A stretch of 64,000 bases of DNA from Certhia americana (lineage: Eukaryota; Chordata; Aves; Passeriformes; Certhiidae): positions 108,190,944-108,254,943 of the forward strand of contig CM031858.1 in the NCBI GenBank assembly GCA_018697195.1, written 5' to 3'. Positions within the stretch are counted from its first letter, which is position 1, and every line of letters starts with the position of its first letter. The position numbers were made by a program, and so were the translations under genes. The notes beneath the pieces were generated by a model. The model ran no database searches. It was not told the DNA's origin and saw only the letters and a list, made by a program, of their open reading frames with translations. This document shows positions 35,163 through 46,080 of the stretch, piece by piece.

Positions 35163-37410
35163 AATTCACAGATCAGTTTCCCTCAGCTTGCAAAGCCACT
35201 GTGGGTGCAACATGGAGAGGCTTATCTGTATGGAGTACCATTGTTCAGTGAGAAAGATGGCAATGCTTTCTCTTCAGACAGTGATATACCACAAAAAAAC
35301 AGTGCCAAACCATGGCTCATCTTCTGCCTCACTCACCCTGTAGACACTAGCTGAAGTTTTCAAGGTTCAATGATAGAAAACTCTGTTTTCTATTTATGCT
35401 CATGACACGAACTCCTAAGAGATATTAACAGTGTTTCTTGATACACAAGTGTTCCAAATATATACACGGGCTAGAAGTCGTATTTGCACTCTGTTCATCA
35501 ATACATTCCAAGGATTATTTTCACTATTATTTACATTACAGAGATAACTTGCAATTGTAGAAAGACTCTCTTTTCAAGGTTTATATTGGTACTAAATAAA
35601 GTCACATTAAAGAAAAGGAAATGGCATTTTTCAGGATGAATATGACTGAAGTATTTTAAATTTTCACTCCCCATTGAAATTTATGCACGGAACTGCAAAA
35701 AAAGTCAGTTAACAAACAGACAAAAAGGAAGGATTTTTTTCTGCTGTCTTAGGTCCATCCCTCCTGGGCCATTGTCTAAATCCAGAACATTCCTGGGATT
35801 TCTTGCTGACGAATATTGCACTGCTAACACACTCAGATGTTTCTGCTGAATGTAAAATGTAAAACATTCAGATGTGTCCAAAAGTCCAGCAGACAGTGAA
35901 ACATGGCTCTTGGTTCATTAAGAGATGCTGTCAGGACCCCAGTAACTTTGCAAGATTTTCTGTAATCTATTAAAATGCTCTTTCAAGAGGAAAGTGCAAG
36001 TATCTTCTTATCTGAAGTATACAACATACATAAAGTTGTGCAAGCAGTATTACAAAGAGCAAAATATGTCTGTGGTACTCAAATTCCAGACAGGTAGAGA
36101 ACTCAGTGGGAGATGGATTAACAATGAATGACGAAGATGGCAGACAGTTTATTAATGCTGTTTCTGAACAGAATTATTCAGAAGATGAAGCTAAGACCAT
36201 TTTATAATGTACATCCCCACAGTGAAATGAGGAAAATGCATCTAGTATTAAACTTTCTGAGCCAAGGTACAAAACATGAGGAATGTCTTTTCTTTTCAAT
36301 AGGCAAAGAGCAGCATTATGGAGTCTTGTTCAGAATGTCCTTTCAGTTATGCTTCGAGAAAAAATAAAAACCAGGAAGAATAAATTAGAATTTTTAAAGC
36401 TTACTGTAACATTTAAAACTCGCTTGGTTTCCATGTAGAATGGATCCCACAAATCTATAGTATAAGTCTGAATGGGTTTGAAATCTAAAAGCAAATATAA
36501 AATGTGTGTACCCATAGATGTGGGATTTTTTTCACTTGTTCTGTTTGGTAAATATTTTCTGCTCTCAAAAAAGAGAAAGAACTGGAAAACTTCTGCTCCC
36601 GAAAACAAATCTTTAAACCATCTGTAGCAGTTCCTGAGGGTTAGCTCTGCAAAATAGTGATTACTGTGTGTAAAACATCTGTATCTTAATTTCAAGTACA
36701 ATTACACTTTGCACTTAGTATGTTTGCAGATGTAAATGAGTTCACTGATTGTATTCAAGAACCAAAACAACTTGTATAAGTGTAAGGGATTTCCATGGGT
36801 GCAGAAAATGGGTTTGAACAGATGTAGTTTGTTAGGTCTAATACTCTGCTGTCCCAGAAAATATCATCATACATTTTTCTTAAAATTAGTTAAAACTATT
36901 TTCAGAACAGTTCTGCTTTTTATTTTTTTCCCCCTAGTCCCTATTCTTAATGGAAGATCATACCAGACCTCATTTCTCTTACCAGAAGTCAGTTAATTTT
37001 AATTTCTGTTCTGAATTCTTTCTCTGGAAACTGTGCCAAAGTCCTTTGATACCTTAAATAACTTTTCTTCGTTCTCAGAGTTTACTTCTGTGGTGCATGA
37101 ATAGTGACCTCCCTTCTCAGCCTTGTCTATATCTGATGTGGCCCTCCAGCAAAACAGGATCTTGTGAAATATGATCTAGATGTTAGGTCATGCTTATAGC
37201 TCTCTTCTGAACATGTCCCTTCTCACACTTCATGTAGGAAACCACTACTGTGTACAGCCTTTCTGATGAACTGTGCCAGTGTATTGCACAACAACATGTC
37301 GGGTTTTATTGTTTCTGCCAGAAATAATGTGTCCAAATGTTTACTTCACTCCCTATAGCAGATCCTGATTGCATATCTCTAATTGATAAGACTTTGAGCT
37401 TAGATGTTGC
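35163..37410. other. Unique AT-rich sequence, no gene seen
   Basis: No gene recognised. A small hairpin (CTGAATGT, 10-base loop, ACATTCAG) lies at about 35847-35872. The 123-codon minus frame 36330-36701 is aromatic-rich, as expected from AT-rich DNA, and has no domain. Confidence 0.5.
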
Positions 37411-37430
37411 TGCAACAATTAATTGTTGCA
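37411..37430. repeat. Perfect 20-bp palindrome
   Basis: TGCAACAATT followed directly by its exact reverse complement AATTGTTGCA. The centre is TTAATT-like, and each arm has an ACAAT core, the shape bound by SOX-type HMG domains, with a TTAA/ATTA centre that homeodomain proteins can bind. Binding is inference; the symmetry is seen directly. Confidence 0.97.
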
Positions 37431-37915
37431 TACCTAACTTATCTATGATTTCATTCTTCTTATTTAATTCTCAAGGTTTTTTGGCTTTTGTGCACGTGAT
37501 TCTGGTTCTATCACCCAGTGCTGCTTATGCCTGTATGTCCCTGCATTGTGTCCTCCAGATGTGTACTCACTGCCAGTGCATTTACCTCTTCCTGCTTTGA
37601 GCTTCTAAAACCTAGCTTGGAGGTAGAACACAAATAACTTCTTTGTGACAAATTCCCTTTCAGAGCATCTACCAGCATAACTGTACAAGTGAAGAAGCTG
37701 TCACACATCTGGTTACCCTTATGGCTGCTCCTATACAGAAAAGTGTGTCGCCACATCAGTATCAGGATCAACTGATCTGCATACCTACTTAAATTTAAAG
37801 AAAAATTAAGGAACTCCTACATTTCTAGCAATGGCATCAGTTGGAAAGACTATTTATTCTCTTGCACCCTTTTTTACAGCACTCCATTTAGCCTTAAACT
37901 TTCAGTGGGCTTCAC
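37431..37915. other. Unique sequence, no gene seen
   Basis: No gene recognised. Confidence 0.5.
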
Positions 37916-37949
37916 AAAAAAAAACAAGCAAAAAAAAAAAAAAAAAAAA
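37916..37949. repeat. A-rich tract with 20-base A run
   Basis: Nine A, CAAGC, then 20 A (37930-37949). No retrocopy body or target duplication next to it. Confidence 0.95.
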
Positions 37950-40126
37950 GATACATGATACTTTCTATCTTTAACAAAACGAGATAATGGAAAATAACCT
38001 GCACTCTTCTAAAATCAGTTTCTAGCATAGGAGTGCAGAAGTTCAGGGATTTGGGAAGGAGATGAACACAAATAAACATGCTGTGAATCTCAGCAAAGCC
38101 AACTGTATGTGTTTATAAATCATTAGTAAGGTCTACAACACCCCTGGTCCCCTATGACTTGAGTTTAAAGGCCATTTTAATTCAGTCCTGAAAAACCCTA
38201 GAGAAATAAGAGATTATGAAAGTGGCAGAAATACAGTACTAAAATCATTCTTATGTGTTGTCAGACTATAAACACTACATCTAATATGAGCACTTTTTCT
38301 GGCCTGTCCTCCTGTTGGATCTAGCTATGAATGATGTCTGTGGAATCAGAAGAGCAGAAAAGGAGGCCAGCGAGGTTCAGCAGCCAGCTGCAATGCCAAA
38401 TGATTTTGTGTCCTGCCTGCTGGAGTCCTCTATTTCTCAATTCTGAGAAATTCAGCTGATTGGCCCCTGGGTATGAGGCGAATTCCTGGGTTACTCAGGC
38501 ACAAGTAGACTGTCCCTGTAACAGTCTTGCACCCCAGGAACTACACAGAAGACCTCAGATTGCCACCAAGAGCAGAAAGACGGTTTGACTTTGCACGTCT
38601 CCCTGCCCTGAGGCTAGTACTATTTCCATATCCAGGAAGAGTGAAATGGCAAATTTTTACATAAAGAAATTGGGAACAATTCTGGAAGCATTAATATGCT
38701 AGTGTGATATATATTATATAAATAATCCCAGGGACATAATTCAAGAATGCAAAGAGAATAGAGAGTCACTGCTGGAGACCAGACATAAAAATGGTCCCTC
38801 ATAACTGCTTGGGATTGATCTGGGCTTGTACGTCAAAGGGCAAATAGAATGGAAGTAGCAATTTCATTACTGCATCTGTCAAAAGAATGTATTAATTGAT
38901 CCAACTTCTATACTGTCTTTAATGGATTGAGCTGCCAGAGAGAATTAATGTCTCACAAATTTGGGTGAATTATAGGTTAGGATGCTCACAAGCTTGTCAG
39001 AAGAAAAATGGTCTCTACAATGAAACTGATGGTTAAGCTGAGCTTCTCCAAGTGCTAAGAAGAAATTGCACTAAATAAACATATTTAAAATACGTTTTCA
39101 AAATAAAAGAAAACAAAAGGAGCAAATCAAAGAAATTTTCTGCTGTCCAGTCTTACATTAAGTAACTTGATTTCAAATTTAGAAGTCCCTTGCATAAATA
39201 TCTGAAGAAAAACACCACTGCAGATTAATATTTAAAAGAAAGGTGCCTTTGGGGTGGGCTAGACGACAAAATTTTCCATTACTCACATGCAGGGAATTCT
39301 CACTATTTTTTTTACAAAATAAGAAAACCCTGTGCATAGAAATAGTATCTCTCTATGGACTAATTAAGTAGAAGCTGAAAAAATTATTCATAGTGAAGAA
39401 CAATACTGACAGATTCTGTATGTGGATATAGGGCTTGCTTTCTGTGGGGAGTTCAAGATCTGAGCTTTTGACAACTTTACATCACTCAGTCCTCGAGGAC
39501 AGGCAGAGATTGTGGCTGATATAGTGAGAAATGCATGGATACAGTGACTGAATCTTTCATAAGGAATGGTATTTTCTTTGTCACAGTTATAGCCAGTCTC
39601 TGCAACTCTCTCCTTATAAAGGCTTTGTTTGATAGCCTTTCTTCCTCTGTTGTCCCATGTTTTGGGCAATGATGCTTCTTCACTCTATTTTGGACAGAGA
39701 GACAGAGAGAGAAAAAAAAAAGCCAGAAAGAATGGGAACTGAAATGAAAATAATCTTTTGATGTGTAGTGCTATTTGTCACTCTTCACCCAAAACAGCAG
39801 AGGTCTGGAAAATGTTAACTGTCTGGAAAATATTTTCCCACCTTTTAACAAAAAAGTCCTTATGATTCATGTTCTGCCAGCAAGTGGGATTCTGGTATAA
39901 AAAAGGTCATGCAGGACTCAGATACTTTTATTCAGAAGTCTTGCAATGAAGCTTCACAGCTAGAGCCAGCCAGCTGCTTTCCTTTACACAAACTTCTTAT
40001 TGGAACTACAGTGATGATCATATGTCATCTTTTCCTCAGTGAAATTCCTGCCCATGGGGACTAGTAACAGAGGGTGTTCAGCTGGGATTTCCAAATCACA
40101 GGGGAAAATGCAAGCGGATTATGATT
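37950..40126. other. Unique sequence, possible conserved element within
   Basis: No gene recognised. The region 38820-38970 is repeat-free with ATTAATTGATCC and GAATTAATGTCTC blocks and may be a conserved element (inference). An AGAGAGACAGAGAG-rich purine stretch lies at 39697-39722. Confidence 0.4.
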
Positions 40127-40145
40127 GGGGGGTGGGGGGGTGGGG
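40127..40145. repeat. G-run tract with quadruplex potential
   Basis: G6-T-G7-T-G4. With single-base and zero-length loops within the runs it can supply four G3 blocks, so a quadruplex is possible but not shown. Confidence 0.8.
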
Positions 40146-42719
40146 AAAGAAAGAAAAAAGTTATCTGAATCTAATTCACTGGATTTGCAAAAAACCCAAA
40201 AATTTCAACCAATTAATTACCAATTTTTCAGGCAGTGGTCAGTATTTGCACACATTCATTTCAATTAATTACCATTACCACTATTGGAAATGTTATTAAA
40301 CACTATGTAGAGCTGATGCAAAGCCTCTGTTAATCGCTTCATCTGACAGAGGATCCTGGTTCTATAAACATACACTAGGTCAACAGGTTCTTACCGTCTC
40401 CCTGCAGTCTTTCTTAAGGCACTGAAAAGCATTAGGGTAGGGAAGCACTATCAGTGCAAGAAAATCATGCTGTCTTCTTGCAGTCCTGGAATGCAGGCTT
40501 CCCAGGATCCATTTCATATCTTGGCAGGATGGGGAGGACTGGGATGATGCAGGTGATCTGGTGATCATTGGTGATTTGCCTCCTTCATAACTGGAAGTCA
40601 GAATTTTCCAGCAGCTCCTGGACAAAACCAGATTGTTGCTTGGCACAGGACAAGGTATATAGGCTTCATTTGAGCTGCTCAAGCATAACTCACAAATTGT
40701 CTACTCTTGCCCTAAATTTAGAATCGCATTGAACTCCTCTTGTTATTTCATACTGCTTTTTCATGATGTTAAATAAGTGGAAATTTTGATTTTTAACCAT
40801 TGGCTTACATGTTGTCAATCTGTTAAAGAAACTGACATAAAGAGATTAACATTGCATCTTGCCTGTAGCGTTCCCAGGGTGAACTTTAGCCTTTAAAGAC
40901 AAACTCAGTTTTGCCCACAGGTGCTGAAAACCAGTGAATCCAGTCTGGCACCTGGTCACTGCAACCACAATACACAGGCAAACAGGTGGACACTGACATA
41001 ATCAGGACCTTTCTCTTCAAGGATTTAAAACTGAAGCAAAATGCTTTCAGTGCAAGCAAAAACTGCATATAGTTCAAAGAAAAGCAAAGGACAACTGGAT
41101 TGATAGCTATCTTAGCAGTCTGGTTTAGAAGAGGTGCAGCTGCATCGCAGACCAGCTAAGCTTTCACAGAGATTGTTTTGGTACATCCAAGGAGAAAGGA
41201 TTGCAATAATCCATATCATAAAAAAACCCCAAAACTTGACTTACAGAGACTTGGTTCCCTTCCAAAGCTGGATTTCCTTGCCATCCACAAGCGTTCCTTT
41301 CATTGATGGTCATAAGCACCCAAGAGTGGAGGAAAGCCTGAGTAGCTGAATCCAGTGCTATAATCAAGACAAGGGATGGCAGCAGTCCACCTGTGAGGCT
41401 ATTCATGTAGCTCTTCCCTCTCATCAAAGTTATATCCCCTTTTTAAGAAGCTACAACTCCCATTTCTTTGCCTTGAGCCAGGCCCTTTTCATCTCAAATC
41501 CCATTTTTCAGTGAATTAGGATATCATTCATGTTTGACATTTAAGGCACTGTAAATGGATATCATCTTCTGTGACACAGTATTGCATGTAAGCTCACCAA
41601 AACAGATGTTTTCTAGGTGAGAGCTATTGGGGAAGAAGGAAGAGGAAATCCCTAATAAACAGTCTTGGACTTTTCAGAGAGGAATGGAAAAAAGGGATGA
41701 GGTCTCCCTACTCTCCCAAATTTCTCAGGCAAGTCAAATGCCAAGTAAGCTAAAACAGGACTAGAACTTGCTAAAACAGCAAGGGCTCACCTGCTGGTAG
41801 CCCTAAGCAGATCATTTATCAGTGGCAAAGGACTCTTTGTCCTTGCACATAGACCAGTACAAAACTTCCCTGGCACTCAGTGAAGCCTAACATTTCAAAA
41901 CATGAGCTCCACAGTGTTGATGTGAAAAAGGACATGTCTGAGGCTGTGGAGGGCACTGATGTCAAAGAGATGACTTCTTAGAAGGGGATATCAGTTAAGA
42001 ACTGGGTAAATCTACTAGGCAAAAAAGAAAACAAGAAAGCCCATGGATGGTTTCAAGGCCCCTACCTAATCTGCAGAATCCTAACTGCTGTTTCAACATC
42101 ATTTTTCTGTGAAGCTGAGAAGGCCTGAGGCTAAATTCAAACTCTGAAAATCCTAAAAGGATAGGAAAAAAAAAAAATGCCAGTGAAAGATGGTCTTGGC
42201 GGAGTAGTATATGTCCAAGTTTTCAAAGTCACGGTGAGAGTTCACAAGCTCAATGAGAGAGTGCGTTCCCTGGACACTGAATTATGGTATCTTTATTTCT
42301 AGCATTTATAATTATCATTTCTGTCCAGAGTTTGCAACTAAACCACAAAGCTTAAAGCAGTGGATACAACCCAGTATATATCAGCCTTCATTTCTTGAAA
42401 ACCCTTCATTAGAACTGCAAGAATAAGCATTTTTATTGAAAGACAAAGCCTAGATATCTTAACAGTGATTTTTGTACATTTGACTCCTGCAAAAGTGGCA
42501 GGCCTGTGTCAGACAGTCATTTTCAACTTCTGTGCTTTGAAAAGTGTTAAAAACATAGTAGCACTAATGCTTTTCCAAGGTTTGTTAACCTTGCTGGCTA
42601 AACAGCTGCTCTCTGTCATTTTAGGGTTGAAAAGGAGTTAGAATGGCCTTGGCATTGCCAGAATTTGGGAAGCTGTGCTCTAAAAGCTTCAGACCAATTT
42701 CCCTCTTAGTGAAGGATGA
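40146..42719. other. Unique sequence, no gene seen
   Basis: No gene or interspersed repeat recognised. The 100-codon minus frame 40380-40682 has no recognisable domain and no splice or promoter context. Confidence 0.5.
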
Positions 42720-42890
42720 TTGGCAAATGCTGACAGACTGAGAACGTTTACATCGTGTGATGATGAATGTCACAGACATTAAATAGGGCCGCTGCGAAAT
42801 TTAATGACTGCTTTAGTTGCCTCATTTCCTATTAGAAAAGGTCACTTATTGTCCTAGATCACATGATTAATGTGAGTTCCTGTATCTTTA
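42720..42890. other. Repeat-free candidate conserved element
   Basis: Mixed-composition sequence with a local group of CpGs (AACGTTTACATCGTG, GGCCGCTGCGAAATT) that have escaped the usual CpG decay, plus TAATGAC and GATTAATG motifs. This pattern is common in vertebrate conserved enhancers. It is inference from composition only. Confidence 0.3.
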
Positions 42891-44693
42891 TGGGGTATAT
42901 CTACAATATGTGCTTTGTTTGTTCTTTTCAGACTATACCAAGGTTTACTACTCAATGTGAATTTAGATTTGTTGTTGAATACAGGCATTTTTCCAGAAAG
43001 CTTGTGTAAGCTTTCTTACTGGGAACAGGCTTATGTCTGGGGCCTTAACAACACTTGTAGCCCATTTTAGTACAATTTACTCTGGTGGGATGGCTGAAAT
43101 TCATGCCTGCAGTGCCATTTTAAATAAACAAATTACTAAATCCTCACAGCACTTCTCTACTTGCATTCTGTGAATTTGAAACAGGACTTTTTTTTTTTAA
43201 ATCATTGTTATTTTCCTGAAGTCTGGGCAGGTTAATGTCATCCATACAAAGGAAAAGCATTAACAAGTCATAGTTTCCTCATTCCAAGGATTTTCACCTT
43301 ATATCGATGAGCTTAGCCCCTTCCAATAAGTCTGTCTCATTGCTGAGATACTGAGAAATGAAAATCACTTTTCTCCTAACAGGAAGGGACAAGAGACTTT
43401 GAACAAGACCTGGGACAGATTGGTAGGCAAGGTCACATCTGGTGTAGGAATCTTCATTTGATTTAGGAACAACCCTCAGTCAACTACTGTAAAGTTTGTC
43501 CTTAACCTCAAATATTTAAACTCAATATCTTTTACTCAGAAGTCAATCACTGGACAGCCAAATGCAGCTGTACATCAGCCAAAACCGGAAGACAATAGTG
43601 AAACTAAAAGCCATGAGATTTTTTAACTGACTAGCCAATTCAACCATATTACTTCATTATTCCACAGTTGATTTACAGTTCAGATAAGACCTATCCTACC
43701 CACAGTCCCTCAGTCTGTTCTTATTATCAGTATTTTTCACTTTGCTTCACAGGCTTTTGCAGAGGCAAGGCACTAAACAAAGAAGTTTAAATAGCTGAGC
43801 TAAACATCTGCCACAGAAGTCAAATTGTGCATATACGGGATATGTAATACAGCCATATACATAGGATAAAATGTAACAGTTTTATAACAAGCTAATGTAA
43901 CAGACAGGCCATCCTTCCAAATTCCTGAATTATTAATAGATATGCCAAACCTGTGAGGAATTCTATAAAAGTTAGGCATTTATACAACAATTTTCAGGTT
44001 ATTAGGAAACAAAAGTAGAAATAGAGACATTTCATATATTTGTGAACATATTTCATATGTGTGTGAACCTACAGCTTGATTTTGCTTCTGAGTTTTGAGC
44101 CTCAAGCTTTGTTTAGCCTCCATTTATTGCTGTAGCTCCCCTACATCCTTTCCAGCACAAGCTTTACAGCAAAAAAAGATATTCACCTGATATTCTTCAA
44201 GTTTTCACTGATATGTCTCCCATTAAAGCAAGATCATCTTATGTTGGTACACTAAACTGCTGAATGTGGATAGCAATTATTTACCACAATTTAAAGACAT
44301 TAAGAACTTGTCAGAATGAAATCAATTCTTGGTTAAGTAAGGTACATTAATAATTGCCAGTTGATGAAACTAATATGGATTTTATTTTAAACTGAGAGAG
44401 AAAGAAAATATTCATCATCCTTGCCATTTTTATGGAGTTATTCAGAGAATGAATTATTGATTATAGGCAAAGGACAAGTGAGTAGACGCTAGATATTTAG
44501 GTACTTGTCAGACTAAGAAGTATGATTACATTCAAATGCAGAATTGTGACAAAATGGGTGCAGTGGCTGGCAGTCCATTGCCAGTGGAAAACAGCTACAC
44601 ATAGCTTGAATCTATTGTACAGAATAGGCAAAATAAGAAAGAATTTTGTTCCAGGTAATGCATAACTCAGGAACAAAACTCTAATGTCAAAAC
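42891..44693. other. Unique sequence with small hairpin and short repeat
   Basis: No gene recognised. A hairpin with perfect 9-bp arms (AGAAAGCTT, loop GTGT, AAGCTTTCT) lies at 42995-43016. An imperfect direct repeat of about 20 bp (ATTTCATATATTTGTGAAC then a variant) lies at about 44029-44068. Confidence 0.5.
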
Positions 44694-44694
44694 A

Positions 44695-44726
<32 letters not shown>

Positions 44727-44730
44727 AAAA
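44694..44730. repeat. Short (CA)n followed by 26-base A run
   Basis: ACACACACAC leads into 26 uninterrupted A (44705-44730). Microsatellite-type tract. Confidence 0.95.
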
Positions 44731-45539
44731 GCCCCTCCCCTACCTTCCACATTTCTGGGAAGACCTCCTTCACAACTAGTCCCCAAAGTAGCAGCTCGGT
44801 GCCAGTACAGAGGTTCTTATGTTCCCACAGCAAGTCTGTGAGGGAAGGGAGAAGAAGAGTTTGGGTGGTAACCTGCTCCAAAACTTTTGGCACTGCAATT
44901 GCTCCCATGAGTAGGTCAGATGAAATTGCATAGCTGTAGGCCAGTGTACACTGATTAGGGATCAAACATTAATTTTTGTTCAAATGCCATTCTTGAATTT
45001 TTTATTATATTTGAGGGAATTATAGTATTAGAAATAATTTGCCTTCAACTGTTTCCCAGATATCAAAGGTCATGCTCTGCATTTTGAGCTACACGAAGGC
45101 AGAGCGTGATCTTTCTTAGTGAGATAACCTCTCCACTAATTCTATTTTTCAACTGGTCTTATTAATAGTCACATGAAGATGTGATTTAGGCAACAGCATA
45201 ATGATAAAATAAGTTGTTACATTTGATTAATGTTATAATTTGTTGGTGCAGCTATGCTGTGTGGCTCAGGTCACCATCTTCATAGAACTGTGTGGCAAGA
45301 ATAACCTTTGATGCTAAAAGCGATCCTGCTGTTGACATTTTGACTGGAATGTTTTCATGGGGCTACTGAGAATGACATACAAACTGCTCTTTGAAAGGTC
45401 ATACATATGTGTCTATTGATTTAAAATTTAAAAATGCTTTCAGCAATCAAGAGGTACAGATTTCTGCAAACATCTGTTAAAACCTCCACATGGAGGGTTT
45501 CTTTTAGGACTGCAACTAGAGTGTTCACAAAGTTAAATT
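44731..45539. other. Unique sequence, no gene seen
   Basis: No gene recognised. Confidence 0.5.
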
Positions 45540-46080
45540 AAAACTGGGATTTAATTCTAATTATTTATTTGCCCTTTAAGAAATATTGAGCATTGGAAAG
45601 AAATCCAAGATCATTTTTGTTTACGGCAATTTAGACTGCAATTATAGTTCCTCTTTTGGTCACTAACTCCCTGATAGAGTCAAGTGAGTAATATTTTACT
45701 GTAAAGCATTTGCACCACGTGTAATGTGCTATATTCCAATATATTTCAGACCACTGAACTGAGATATTTTAAAGCTGACTATACAGATATACATCTGCAT
45801 ATATTTGAAAATTTAAGAAGCTGTTTTTGTAGGAGTTTACCATGTAATGGGGAAGACTTTAAATTTTCATTTGCGCAAATACCATCAAAATGAGATAGTA
45901 GATGCTTGTCATTTGTGAGTAAATAAATCCTAATCCTGGAGGGAAAAATGGGCATTGGATTACCCAGTGCAATAGCTCACTTGTCAGCCCTTTGGATAAA
46001 CTGATGATTAACGAAAAGCACTTTGTAATGCGTGATTTAACCCTGCTGATTTCATTATAATGAGCTGAATGAGACATGTA
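45540..46080. other. Repeat-free candidate conserved element
   Basis: About 540 bases without repeats, holding many TAAT/ATTA cores, a CACGTG E-box (about 45716-45721), TTGCGCAAAT (C/EBP-like) near 45871-45880, TAATCC sites (45928-45938) and CpGs in ATTAACGAAAAGC and AATGCGTGATTTAACC contexts (46010-46043). The style is that of ultraconserved vertebrate elements. Conservation itself has not been tested. Confidence 0.35.
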
